From Streptomyces sp. NBC_00442 (lineage in GTDB: Bacteria > Actinomycetota > Actinomycetes > Streptomycetales > Streptomycetaceae), in the NCBI RefSeq assembly GCF_036014195.1, contig NZ_CP107918.1:930001-994000 (forward strand): a stretch of 64,000 nt of DNA. Direction: 5' to 3'. A program made the position numbers and the translations under genes. Below the pieces are notes generated by a model. That model searched no databases. It was not told the DNA's origin and worked only from the letters and a program-made list of their open reading frames with translations. Below, one piece after another: positions 48,071-55,924 of this stretch. The first letter of the stretch is position 1; each line of letters begins with the position of its first letter.

Positions 48071-48484
48071 TCAGGAACCGTCCCTCGGGAGGAGGGGGCC
48101 GAGCGGCCCGAGGTCGATGTTGAGGTCCTCCGGGCGCAGCCCGAACTTCGACCTCAGCTCCCCCATCCTGTCCTCCAGGAGCATGAGCGTGAGGCCGATC
48201 CGCTCCTCCTGGTCCTCGGTGAGCGCCCCGGTCTCGACGCGGCGCAGCGCCTGGCGCTCCATGAGCTGCCGCAGCAGTTCGATGACGGTCAGGACCAGCC
48301 GCGCGAGGTCGCGCTCCACGGTGTCGGGGTCGAGGTCGACCCGGCGCCGCTTGCCGGCCTCGTCCGCGGTCGCGCCGGCGTCCTGCGTGGTCCGGTCGGC
48401 GTCGTCCGCGGTCCGGCCTGCCTCGCCCGCCGCCTCCATGGCCTCGAAGATGTCCGCGTTGATGATGTCGTCCATTGCGTCCAT
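48071..48484 (-). CDS. gvpK: gas vesicle protein GvpK
   Basis: A 137-residue protein and the last gene of the cluster. The GvpK core is DLDPDTVERDLARLVLTVIE and LLRQLMERQALRRVETGALT, ending with RSKFGLRPEDLNIDLGPLGP. GvpK is needed for vesicle assembly. The N-terminal 45 residues are acidic and repetitive (ADDADRTTQDAGATADEAG). Its ATG overlaps the GvpS stop (TAATG). Confidence 0.9.
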   Translation of the reverse strand: MDAMDDIINADIFEAMEAAGEAGRTADDADRTTQDAGATADEAGKRRRVDLDPDTVERDLARLVLTVIELLRQLMERQALRRVETGALTEDQEERIGLTLMLLEDRMGELRSKFGLRPEDLNIDLGPLGPLLPRDGS

Positions 48485-48693
48485 TACAGGCGCTCCTCGA
48501 AATCCTCGAAGGGGGAGGGGACTTCGGAGCTGACCGAGCTCACCAGCGCGTTGAGGTCGATGCGTACGAGGTCCACGTCGGCGATCCGCAGCGTCAGATC
48601 GCCCGTGATGACGACGCCGCCAGCGAGCAGCCGGTCGAGCAGGTCGACGAGGGCGACCTCACGTTGCGCGAGGGCTTCTCCGCTGTCCCTCAC
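48484..48693 (-). CDS. gvpS: gas vesicle protein GvpS (GvpA family)
   Basis: A 69-residue GvpA-fold protein: EVALVDLLDRLLAGGVVITG and DLTLRIADVDLVRIDLNALV. It is a minor, structurally GvpA-like component. The GTG at 48693 has GGAGG five bases upstream. Confidence 0.9.
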   Translation of the reverse strand: MRDSGEALAQREVALVDLLDRLLAGGVVITGDLTLRIADVDLVRIDLNALVSSVSSEVPSPFEDFEERL

Positions 48694-48721
48694 GAGTCCT
48701 CCTGGCCTTCGCCGCTGTTCC

Positions 48722-49498
48722 TCACAGGTCCTCCTGGGACTCGTCCGGTCCGCCGGCGAAGGAGTACGGCGCCCAGGGGCCGGTCAGCTCCACGCGTACG
48801 CCGTCGTCCGCGGGGGTGTGCTCGCGCACGGCCGCCACGAACTGCTCGCTCTGTTCGCGCGGCACCAGGTAGGCGGCGTTGAGCACGTTCTCGCCGGGCT
48901 CGCCGGAGAGCTGTCCGCTCTGGGGGCGGTGCAGCCGCCCGTCCTCGGCGCGCCCGCACAGTTCCGCGTGGAGGGTGCGCGAGAGGGCTCCCGCGCGACG
49001 CCACGTGTCGTCGCGGGACTGCCGCTGGCCGAGCCGTCGGCGCAAATAGTCCCGGCCACTGGATGCCTTCGACTCCGGCTCCGGGGCGGCTGGTCGGGAC
49101 TGTGCGTACACCTTGACGCCCCATTCGACGCGGCCGTCGAGGCGTTCGATGGTCGGCACGAAGCGGGCGCGGCCGGAGTCGATCAGCCGGCGCACACCGC
49201 TCTCGTCGCGGCACACCGTCGCCAGGCGCAGCGGCACGGGACAGGTGACCGAGGCGAGTGCGGCGATCACCGCCTCGTGGGTGCGCGCGGTCCCGGAGAG
49301 CCAGTCGAGGTCTTCGAGGCGGGAGCGGAGGGGCTCGGCGTCGAACTCGGCGGCCGGGACCCGGCTCACCGCGGCGCACAGCCCGTCGTGCTCGATCACG
49401 CGGGGCGGCTCCCCGTCGAGCCCGCGCACCCCGTCGGGCAGCACCCCGGAGAAGGGGGGCGTGACGGCGTACACGTAGAGCAGCTCGTCGTCATTCAT
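48722..49498 (-). CDS. gvpL: gas vesicle protein GvpL (GvpF/GvpL family)
   Basis: A 258-residue protein: LLYVYAVTPPFSGVLPDG at the N-terminus, the mid motif ARFVPTIERLDGRVEWGVKV and the C-terminal VELTGPWAPYSFAGG shared with GvpF. GvpF/L proteins act as accessory chaperones that bind GvpA. It overlaps the GvpJ end by eight bases. Confidence 0.92.
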   Translation of the reverse strand: MNDDELLYVYAVTPPFSGVLPDGVRGLDGEPPRVIEHDGLCAAVSRVPAAEFDAEPLRSRLEDLDWLSGTARTHEAVIAALASVTCPVPLRLATVCRDESGVRRLIDSGRARFVPTIERLDGRVEWGVKVYAQSRPAAPEPESKASSGRDYLRRRLGQRQSRDDTWRRAGALSRTLHAELCGRAEDGRLHRPQSGQLSGEPGENVLNAAYLVPREQSEQFVAAVREHTPADDGVRVELTGPWAPYSFAGGPDESQEDL

Positions 49499-49856
49499 CG
49501 GTCACCGCCCGCTGTTCCTTGGCCGCGACCGCCTCGGTGTCGGAGGGACGCGCCGCTTCCATGGCGGCGATCCGCGCCTTCAACTCGTCGTTCTCCCGGG
49601 CGAGTTCGCGGCGGCGGGCACCGGTGGAGAGGGCGGGGTCGTCCTCCCACCAGTCGATGCCCATTTCCTTCGCCTTGTCGATCGAGGCCACGATGAGCCG
49701 CAGCTTGATCGTGAGGAGCTCGATGTCGAGGAGGTTGATGCGGATGTCCCCGGCAATGACGATTCCCTTGTCGAGAACGCGTTCGAGAATGTCGGCCAGG
49801 TTGGCGCCGCCGCCGTCGGACGGGTAGGAGTCGGGGAATCTCGCCGGGGTACCCAT
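49491..49856 (-). CDS. gvpJ: gas vesicle protein GvpJ (GvpA family)
   Basis: A 121-residue protein with a GvpA-like core, LADILERVLDKGIVIAGDIR and INLLDIELLTIKLRLIVASI, and a longer charged C-terminal helix (RRRELARENDELKARIAAME). It probably forms the tips or nucleation base of the vesicle. The start overlaps the GvpG stop by one base (TGATG). Confidence 0.92.
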   Translation of the reverse strand: MGTPARFPDSYPSDGGGANLADILERVLDKGIVIAGDIRINLLDIELLTIKLRLIVASIDKAKEMGIDWWEDDPALSTGARRRELARENDELKARIAAMEAARPSDTEAVAAKEQRAVTDE

Positions 49857-50110
49857 CAGTTCCTCCCGAAATCGGATGCGCCGCTCGTGGGGCCCTCAAG
49901 CCGGTCGAGGAGTTCGTCCTCGCGACGGTCGAACTCTTCCTCGCTGATCTCGCCCTCCATCAATTGCCTTTCCAGTTGGGCGAGTTCGCGTCGCACGGTC
50001 GCCGGATCGTAGTACTGCCGCTCCGCTTCCTCGGCGACCTGCCCGAGCACCCAGAAGGTGCCACGGACGGGCGCCGCGGGAAGCAGGAGCAACTGCTTGA
50101 GGAGGCCCAC
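49856..50110 (-). CDS. gvpG: gas vesicle protein GvpG
   Basis: An 84-residue protein, GLLKQLLLLPAAPVRGTFWV followed by the charged helix REEL-like LAQLERQLMEGEISEEEFDR. An assembly accessory protein. GTG start with GGGGTGA seven bases upstream. Confidence 0.9.
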   Translation of the reverse strand: MGLLKQLLLLPAAPVRGTFWVLGQVAEEAERQYYDPATVRRELAQLERQLMEGEISEEEFDRREDELLDRLEGPTSGASDFGRN

Positions 50111-50116
50111 TCGAAT

Positions 50117-50833
50117 TCACCCCGTGAAGCTGTAGGGGGGTAGCGGGCCGTGCACCTGGACGACCAGGTGCGGCGCCTGGGCTCGCAGGCCGTCCACGGT
50201 GGCGATGAACTCGTCCGCGTGGTCGCGCGGCACGAGGAAGGAGATGTTCGCCAGCCAGCCGGTGGACTGCGGTCCGGGGCACTGTTCGGCGGCCGCATCG
50301 CGCAGGGTCTGCTGCACCAGGGCGGCGTCCGCCGTCTCGCGCTGCTGCACGGCCGCCGCGATGCGCTCGCCGAGGCGCAGCTTGTCCTCGTACGAACCGC
50401 CGCCGGACTTCCTGTTGGCTTCGCTCAGGGCGCGCAACTCGGCGTTGTCGGCGAGGACTTGGTGCAGGACGGCCTCTTCGTCGTGGGTCGCCTTCACGTT
50501 GTACTCGACCTTGCCGTCGAGCGCTTCGAGGCGTTCCAGGTAACGCTCCTCGTGCTCGGCGAGCACGGCCCGTACGGCCTCGTCGTCGGTGGAGACCCCG
50601 CCGAACCGCATCGGCAGCACGGGGCCGGCCGCTCCGGCCTCGGCGAGTACATTCTGGTGGGCGAGCAGGTCGCGGCGCTTGGGCTTGAGTTCCTCGGGGG
50701 CGTCGCTGACCAGTGCCACGAGTTCGCCCTGCTCGACGGTGCGGACGGGGCGCGGCGGATTGCCGATGCCGCCCATCTGTTCCGGCAGCCGTCCGTGACT
50801 GCGGCGGGCTATGCCGTAGACGTAGGTGGTCAT
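50117..50833 (-). CDS. gvpF: gas vesicle protein GvpF
   Basis: A 238-residue accessory protein of the GvpF/L family: TYVYGIARRSHGRLPEQMGG, LPMRFGGVSTDDEAVRAVL, LEALDGKVEYNVKATHDE and the closing VVQVHGPLPPYSFTG. It overlaps the GvpA stop by ATGA, so both are coupled. Confidence 0.92.
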   Translation of the reverse strand: MTTYVYGIARRSHGRLPEQMGGIGNPPRPVRTVEQGELVALVSDAPEELKPKRRDLLAHQNVLAEAGAAGPVLPMRFGGVSTDDEAVRAVLAEHEERYLERLEALDGKVEYNVKATHDEEAVLHQVLADNAELRALSEANRKSGGGSYEDKLRLGERIAAAVQQRETADAALVQQTLRDAAAEQCPGPQSTGWLANISFLVPRDHADEFIATVDGLRAQAPHLVVQVHGPLPPYSFTG

Positions 50834-51258
50834 TCCTGCTCCTCCTTACGGCGCGTGGTGGTGCGCCGGGCCCGGGGCTTGGCCTCGCGCTGCTGCTCGC
50901 CGTCGTCGCGCGCCTCCTTGAAGGCGTCGGAGATGGTCTGCGCGGCGCCCGAGAGCGCTCCCTTGGTCTTGCCGCGGGCGCCCGATTCGGTCATGTCGCC
51001 GACCAGGTCGGGAAGGCCGGGGTTGCGGTGCGGGCCCGCTTCCAGGTCGAGGCGGTTACAGGCCTCGGCGAATCGGAGATAGGTGTCGACGCTGGCGACG
51101 ACGACACGTATGTCGATCTTCAGGATTTCGATACCGACGAGGGAGACACGTACGAACGCGTCAATCACGAGTCCTCGGTCGAGCACGAGCTCCAGGACGT
51201 CGTAGAGGCCGCTGCTGCCGCCACTGCCGCCGCTTTGCTGTGCCGGGACAACCGTCAT
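50830..51258 (-). CDS. gvpA: gas vesicle structural protein GvpA
   Basis: A 142-residue protein. The core LYDVLELVLDRGLVIDAFVR and VSLVGIEILKIDIRVVVASV is the amphipathic beta-hairpin that polymerises into the vesicle ribs. The extended, basic C-terminus (ARRTTTRRKEEQE) is typical of Streptomyces versions. GGAGGG lies nine bases before the ATG at 51258. Whether Streptomyces makes visible vesicles is doubtful; a different role is often suggested. A one-mismatch dispersed palindrome lies at 50951-50962. Confidence 0.92.
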   Translation of the reverse strand: MTVVPAQQSGGSGGSSGLYDVLELVLDRGLVIDAFVRVSLVGIEILKIDIRVVVASVDTYLRFAEACNRLDLEAGPHRNPGLPDLVGDMTESGARGKTKGALSGAAQTISDAFKEARDDGEQQREAKPRARRTTTRRKEEQE

Positions 51259-51396
51259 GGCGTCCGGCCCTCCTCACGTGTTGTCCTACGTGCTTCTGTC
51301 AGGTGTTGCGTACCGCTGTTGCCTGTCGTGCTGTTGTCTGTCGTCCTGTTGCCGTACGGCCGCGAGATATGCGTCCGGCCGCCGGGCAGGTCGCGT

Positions 51397-51738
51397 TCAC
51401 TTCCGGTCGGCCCGGCCGCGTTCGTATCTGTGCAGCCGCTGGTAGCCGGTGAGCTCGCCGCGCGCGTCGAGTTCGACCTCGTACGAGGCGAGGAGGCTCA
51501 TCGTGTCCGGGACCCGGGAGAGCTCCAGGACCTCGATCTTCAGCAGCCAGCCGTCGTCGGTGCGCTCGAAGGACGAGACCGATTCGGCGGCCATGCCGAT
51601 GAGCTCGGAGAGCTGGGCGCGTGCGCCCCGCAGAACTTCCACCGCGCTCGGGAGGTTGTCGTCCTCACGGGATGTGGAGGCGGTCTTCGCCGCCGACTTG
51701 GATGGTGTCTTTTCTGGGTTCTCGGATGTCTCAGCCAT
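51397..51738 (-). CDS. gvpO: gas vesicle protein GvpO
   Basis: A 113-residue protein and first gene of the cluster. The conserved part is RAQLSELIGMAAESVSSFER, then DDGWLLKIEVLELSRVPDTM and SYEVELDARGELTGYQRLHR. The N-terminus is Lys/Ser/Thr-rich. GAGGTGAC lies before the ATG. A 15-bp near-repeat (CTGTTGCCTGTCGTG) lies in the spacer between it and gvpA (51316-51350). Confidence 0.92.
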   Translation of the reverse strand: MAETSENPEKTPSKSAAKTASTSREDDNLPSAVEVLRGARAQLSELIGMAAESVSSFERTDDGWLLKIEVLELSRVPDTMSLLASYEVELDARGELTGYQRLHRYERGRADRK

Positions 51739-52065
51739 GTCACCTCGCGTTCTAGGCCTTTCGGGTAGCCGCGACCGAGCAGCTCAAACCCCCTGCGAGC
51801 GGTTCCGCCCGGACTGTCCCGCCCGCGACGGCACGAGCGGCGTCCACCGGACGGCGCGACACCGCGCCGGGGGGCGGCAGGACCCCTTCGGGTACCGCCC
51901 GCCGGGCGCGCGGCAGTTGGGGATTCCGCGGAGGCGGTGCGGACGACGCGGACGGGACGCACGGGCCCGGCGGGCACGTCGGCCGATGAGGCCCGGGTCA
52001 CACGGCTTGCGTGGCGTACGCCATACCGGCTGCGCGGCGCGTCGGCGGTCCGTGTCGTGAGCGCC
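51739..52065. other. 327-bp promoter region of the gvp cluster
   Basis: No gene. It should hold the gvp promoter; I could not identify a clear sigma-factor motif. Confidence 0.4.
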
Positions 52066-52479
52066 TCAGCGGTTCCTGTCGTGCGGCGTGTCGAGCGGGC
52101 TGTGGGGTGCCTCGGGGGCGACCGGCGGGACGGGCGGCACGACCGGGGCGCCGGGCGGCACCCCGGGTTCCATCGGCGCGGTGATCCGGTCCGGCGGCGT
52201 GCCCCGGGCGCCACGGGCGCTCCTGCTCAGCAGCACGGCGGCGCCGAGCAGCAGGACGGCGACGATCAGCGCCGCCGCCCAGTAGGGCAGCGCCAGGCCG
52301 AGCACCAGGAGCAGGAACGCGGTGAGCGCGGCGCCTCCGTAGAGCCCGGCCGCGCCGGCTCCCGCGTACATCCGCGCGGCGTGGCGCTGCTTGCTGGTCT
52401 GTTCGCGCAGCTCGTCCCTGATCGCGTCCCGGACGACCTGGGAAAGCTGCTCCGGCAGATTCGGCAGGTTCGTTTCCAT
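52066..52479 (-). CDS. phage-holin-family (Holin-X type) membrane protein
   Basis: A 137-residue protein. The start NLPEQLSQVVRDAIRDELRE is the amphipathic helix, followed by two membrane helices (LYGGAALTAFLLLVLGLALP and AALIVAVLLLGAAVLLS) and a Pro-rich tail with PVVPPVPPVAP. These actinobacterial proteins are not phage-derived lysis genes; the function is unknown. Confidence 0.85.
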   Translation of the reverse strand: METNLPNLPEQLSQVVRDAIRDELREQTSKQRHAARMYAGAGAAGLYGGAALTAFLLLVLGLALPYWAAALIVAVLLLGAAVLLSRSARGARGTPPDRITAPMEPGVPPGAPVVPPVPPVAPEAPHSPLDTPHDRNR

Positions 52480-52624
52480 GGCGGCCGAGTACCCCCGGCC
52501 CCTGTCGCCAGTCCCGGCGGAGCGCGCACCATCCGTCCATATATCAAGACGCGTATCTCATTATCTGGCGGCGCCTCCTAAAGTGGACGCAGCAGCGGGG
52601 CAGTTCGGCGAAAGGGAGTCAGCC

Positions 52625-53458
52625 ATGTCACAGGACACACCTCGGGCGCAGCGGGGCGAGAGCGCGGTCTACACCCACGGCCACCACGAGTCCGTCCTGC
52701 GCTCCCACACCTGGCGCACCGCCGCCAACTCGGCGGCGTACCTCATCGGCGAGCTGAAGCCGCACATGCGGGTCCTGGACATCGGCTGCGGGCCCGGCAC
52801 CATCTCCGCCGACCTGGCCGCGCTGGTCCCGGAGGGTCACGTAACGGCGGTCGACCACGCTCCGGGCATCGTGGAGCGGGCCCGCGCACACGCCGCCGAC
52901 CGAGGCCTGGAGAACATGTCGTTCGCGGTGGCGGACGTCCACGCGCTGGACTTCCCCGACGACACGTTCTGCGTCGTGCACGCCCACCAGGTGCTGCAGC
53001 ACGTCGGAGACCCGGTGCGGGCGCTGCGCGAGATGCGCCGGGTCACCAAGCCCGGCGGGATCGTCGCGGTGCGCGACAGCGACTACGGGGCCTTCACCTG
53101 GTACCCCGAGTCCCCCGTCCTCGACGGATGGCTGGAGCTGTACCACCGGGTGGCGCGGGCCAACGGGGGCGAGCCCGACGCCGGCCGACGGCTCAAGTCC
53201 TGGGCGCTGGAGGCCGGTTGTACCGATGTCACCTCGTCGGCGAGCACGTGGTGCTTCGCCACCGCGGAGGAGCGCGCCTGGTGGAGCGGGCTGTGGGCGG
53301 AGCGCACGGTCGCCTCCTCGTACGCGGATCTGGCGGTCGACGGCGGACACGCCACGGCAACGGAACTGGCCGCGGTCTCCGAGGCCTGGCACGCCTGGGG
53401 CGCGCAGGACGACGGCTGGTTCATGGTGCCGCACGGCGAGATCCTGTGCCGCGTGTGA
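52625..53458 (+). CDS. UbiE/COQ5-like SAM-dependent methyltransferase
   Basis: A 277-residue protein. Motif I VLDIGCGPGTISADLA, VTAVDHAPGIVERARA, then LDFPDDTFCVVHAHQVLQHV and VTKPGGIVAVRDSDY are all typical of the Methyltransf_11/25 group. The N-terminus EYVHGHHESVLRSHTW-like sequence (YTHGHHESVLRSHTWRTAAN) is common in this Streptomyces family. The ATG at 52625 has AAGGGAG upstream. The substrate is unknown. Confidence 0.9.
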   Translation: MSQDTPRAQRGESAVYTHGHHESVLRSHTWRTAANSAAYLIGELKPHMRVLDIGCGPGTISADLAALVPEGHVTAVDHAPGIVERARAHAADRGLENMSFAVADVHALDFPDDTFCVVHAHQVLQHVGDPVRALREMRRVTKPGGIVAVRDSDYGAFTWYPESPVLDGWLELYHRVARANGGEPDAGRRLKSWALEAGCTDVTSSASTWCFATAEERAWWSGLWAERTVASSYADLAVDGGHATATELAAVSEAWHAWGAQDDGWFMVPHGEILCRV

Positions 53459-53529
53459 GTGACGTCCGGGGACCGCGCGGTTCGGCGCCCCCGCCGTTCG
53501 GGGACCTCGCCGTCCGCCGATCCCATGGG

Positions 53530-53810
53530 CCCGGGTCGTGGGATATCTGCTGAAGGACCGGGTGGGCAGGGTGGAGGAATTCCTGTCCGCACTGGAGCGG
53601 GTGCACGAGGGTGGCACGGTGTTCGATCCGGAGGTGGTGCGCCGCCTTCTGTCGCGCACCCGTCACACCGACGATCTCGATCTGCTCACGGACCGCGAGC
53701 GCGTCGTGTTGACGCTCATGGCCCAGGGCTGGACCAACGCGGCCATCGCGCGGCACCTGCTCGTCTCCAAGAGCGCGGTGGAGAAACACACCAATGCGAC
53801 CCTGCCCCGC
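53530..53810 (+). pseudogene. C-terminal fragment of a NarL/LuxR-type response regulator
   Basis: The sequence GYLLKDRVGRVEEFLSALER is the end of a receiver domain, and LTDRERVVLTLMAQGWTNAA with LLVSKSAVEKHTNA is the LuxR helix-turn-helix. The receiver's first part is absent upstream, and the reading is lost after EKHTNA where homologues continue with I-F-x-K-L. No histidine kinase is next to it. It is a decayed or rearranged fragment. Confidence 0.75.
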
Positions 53811-53881
53811 CCGCGGCCGTGTGCGCACCGCACCGGTCGATCGCCTGCCGTGGACGATCTCACCCAACTAGGCTTCGGCGC

Positions 53882-54232
53882 ATGGAGATTCTCGGGACCA
53901 CGCTGCGCATCTGCGTCGACGACCTGGAGAGCGCGATCGTCTTCTACGAACGCGTCACCGGCAGTCGGGCGCTCCGTTTCGACCGTGGGGGCGTGTCCGT
54001 CGCCGCCGTGGGCGCCTTCCTGCTGATGAGCGGTCCCGCGGCGGAGCTGGACGTGCTGCGCAAGGTGGCGGCGACGGTCGCCGTCCAGGACGTCGACGAG
54101 GCACACGCCGTCCTGACCGGGGCGGGCGCCCACGTCGTGGCCGGCCCGGTCGCGACGCCCGCGGGCCGCAATCTGATCGCCGTCCACCCCGACGGTTCCG
54201 TCTTCGAGTACGTCGACCGCAAGCCGGCGTGA
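53882..54232 (+). CDS. VOC-superfamily protein
   Basis: A 116-residue protein: TLRICVDDLESAIVFYERVT, then VQDVDEAHAVLTGAGAHVVA and LIAVHPDGSVFEYVDRKP. One VOC module pair. It may be a lyase or binding protein; substrate unknown. There is no Shine-Dalgarno before the ATG, and TAGGCT 11 bp upstream could be part of a leaderless promoter. Confidence 0.82.
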   Translation: MEILGTTLRICVDDLESAIVFYERVTGSRALRFDRGGVSVAAVGAFLLMSGPAAELDVLRKVAATVAVQDVDEAHAVLTGAGAHVVAGPVATPAGRNLIAVHPDGSVFEYVDRKPA

Positions 54233-54250
54233 CGGGGCCCGGGGCCGTGC

Positions 54251-55555
54251 TCACCCCGCCAGGTCGCGGATGACATGGCGGGCGATCGTCGCCCGGACGG
54301 CCGCCATTTCGGCGGCGATCGCCGCGGCCGCCTCCGGGCCGACGACGACGGCCGCCTCGGCCGGCTCCCCCGCCTCGATCAGGTGCCGGCGCAGATGGGT
54401 GGGCGGGTGCGTGGAATCGACGCTGTGGCCGCGCAGCGCGCTGACGCGGCGCCGCCGCTCGTACTCGCGCTCGGAGACGGTGGCGGCGCGCCGCGCGATC
54501 CGCTCCCACAGGCCGTCGGCGGCCGCCCGCGGTGCGGCGCCGCCGATCCGCGTCTGCGCGCGGACGGACTCCGTACGCAGGGCCGAGCGGATGGCGTCGC
54601 CGATGAGGAGCCGGTCCATCAGGGCGGCGGCCGCCGCGGTCGAGGCGACGCGCGCCGCCGCACGGTCCGCGAGGTATTCGGAGCGTTGCGAGCTGCGCAG
54701 GGTGAGACCCTCCAGGAGCAGCGCGATCCCGTACACCCCCCATCGGGGCACGGCCATGAGCGCGTCCGTGGCGATCTCCGGGATGGTCCGGTGACGGTGC
54801 AGGCTGTGGGCCGGGGTGAGGAAGTACAGCCAGTGGTTCAGGGAGGACAGGGCGGTACCGATGAAGAAACCGTGCCGCAGGTCACCGTTGGCGTAATGGC
54901 CGAGTTCGTGACCCAGCAGGGCGACGCGCTCCTGCGGGTCCAGGGCCTCCCACAGACCCAGCCCGATGTGCAGCGCACGGCGTCCCTTGATGCCGTACGT
55001 CGTGACGAAGGCGTTGCAGTCCCCGTCGACGACCACGATGTCGACGCCCCGCGTCCCCACCGCCGACGCGACGTCGTCGACCAGCTCGTAGAGCCGCGGC
55101 GCGTCCGCCCTGAGCAGCACCTGTGCGGTGTCGGGCAGCCGGTGGAACCGGGGCCGCAGTACGACGGCGGTCACCAGGAGAATGATCCCGAGGGCGCACT
55201 GCAGGATGCTGTTGCGGCCGAGCACCATCAGCAGGACGCCGCCGACGGCCAGCGTGGCGGTGACGCCGTGCACGGCCAGCGCGACCGCGCGGGCGAGGGC
55301 CCCTGAGCGGTCCCCCTTGGCGGAGGCGGCGTCCGGTCCCGCGAGCAGCTCGGCGTGCAGCTGCTCGCCGTAGCGGTGGGCGAGGCGGCGCTGCGTCGCC
55401 TCGAACCTGCTGCGGGCCGGTTCCTCGCCACCCGGATCGACGTTCCAGTCGCAGGCGGTGCACCACGTGGCGAACCGGTCGTCGCACGGAATGTCCGCGC
55501 CGCACATCGGGCATGCCGTCGACTTCCCGACGGCAGGCGTGAGTTGTTCCCCCAC
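54251..55555 (-). CDS. M48-family (HtpX/Ste24-like) membrane zinc metallopeptidase
   Basis: A 434-residue protein. The N-terminus has a four-Cys zinc ribbon (CPMCGADIPCDDRF to WCTACDWNVDP). Membrane segments follow (VTATLAVGGVLLMVLG and CALGIILLVTAVVL), then the zinc site LLGHELGHYANGD and the downstream Glu in SEYLADRAAARVAS. The family cleaves misfolded or prenylated membrane proteins. I chose the GTG at 55555, with a G-rich ribosome-binding site, over a much longer open frame from 55663. Intact. Confidence 0.88.
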   Translation of the reverse strand: MGEQLTPAVGKSTACPMCGADIPCDDRFATWCTACDWNVDPGGEEPARSRFEATQRRLAHRYGEQLHAELLAGPDAASAKGDRSGALARAVALAVHGVTATLAVGGVLLMVLGRNSILQCALGIILLVTAVVLRPRFHRLPDTAQVLLRADAPRLYELVDDVASAVGTRGVDIVVVDGDCNAFVTTYGIKGRRALHIGLGLWEALDPQERVALLGHELGHYANGDLRHGFFIGTALSSLNHWLYFLTPAHSLHRHRTIPEIATDALMAVPRWGVYGIALLLEGLTLRSSQRSEYLADRAAARVASTAAAAALMDRLLIGDAIRSALRTESVRAQTRIGGAAPRAAADGLWERIARRAATVSEREYERRRRVSALRGHSVDSTHPPTHLRRHLIEAGEPAEAAVVVGPEAAAAIAAEMAAVRATIARHVIRDLAG

Positions 55556-55698
55556 TGGGACGTACCCCCCGCCCCATCGGCTCCCCCCGGAGCCGCCCCG
55601 GCAAAGGCGCACTGTAGCCCACCCCCGAGGGGCCCCGCGCCGGTACGCCCCCCTGGCCGGCATGCCCCCGCTTGCGCCGGCGCCGTGTCGCGGCCATG

Positions 55699-55924
55699 GG
55701 GTCTGTCCGGCGGATCTGGTTGGCCTTGGTTCCGGGTGTGTTTTCGGTGGTGGTGAGCGGGGGTCTGGTGCGTCCAGCTGTACGGCGGAGGAGGGCGGCG
55801 ACGCGATGGGGGTCCCCCCCTTGTTCTAGCGGAGCCGAGAACGAGGGGGAGTCGGCACCCGACGGCAACGCGGCAGATGGGCGGGCCGGGCCGCGCGTGC
55901 CGTCAGGATCCGCCGGACAGACCC
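55699..55924. mobile_element. 226-bp MITE-like element with 18-bp terminal inverted repeats
   Basis: GGGTCTGTCCGGCGGATC at 55699-55716 and its exact complement at 55907-55924. The interior has a 12-bp hairpin (CCCCCTTGTTCT with one mismatch). No transposase frame. A partial copy lies at 15084-15180. The right end abuts the TAG stop codon of the neighbouring minus-strand gene. Sequences of this sort are, as I recall, common in Streptomyces genomes. Confidence 0.85.
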
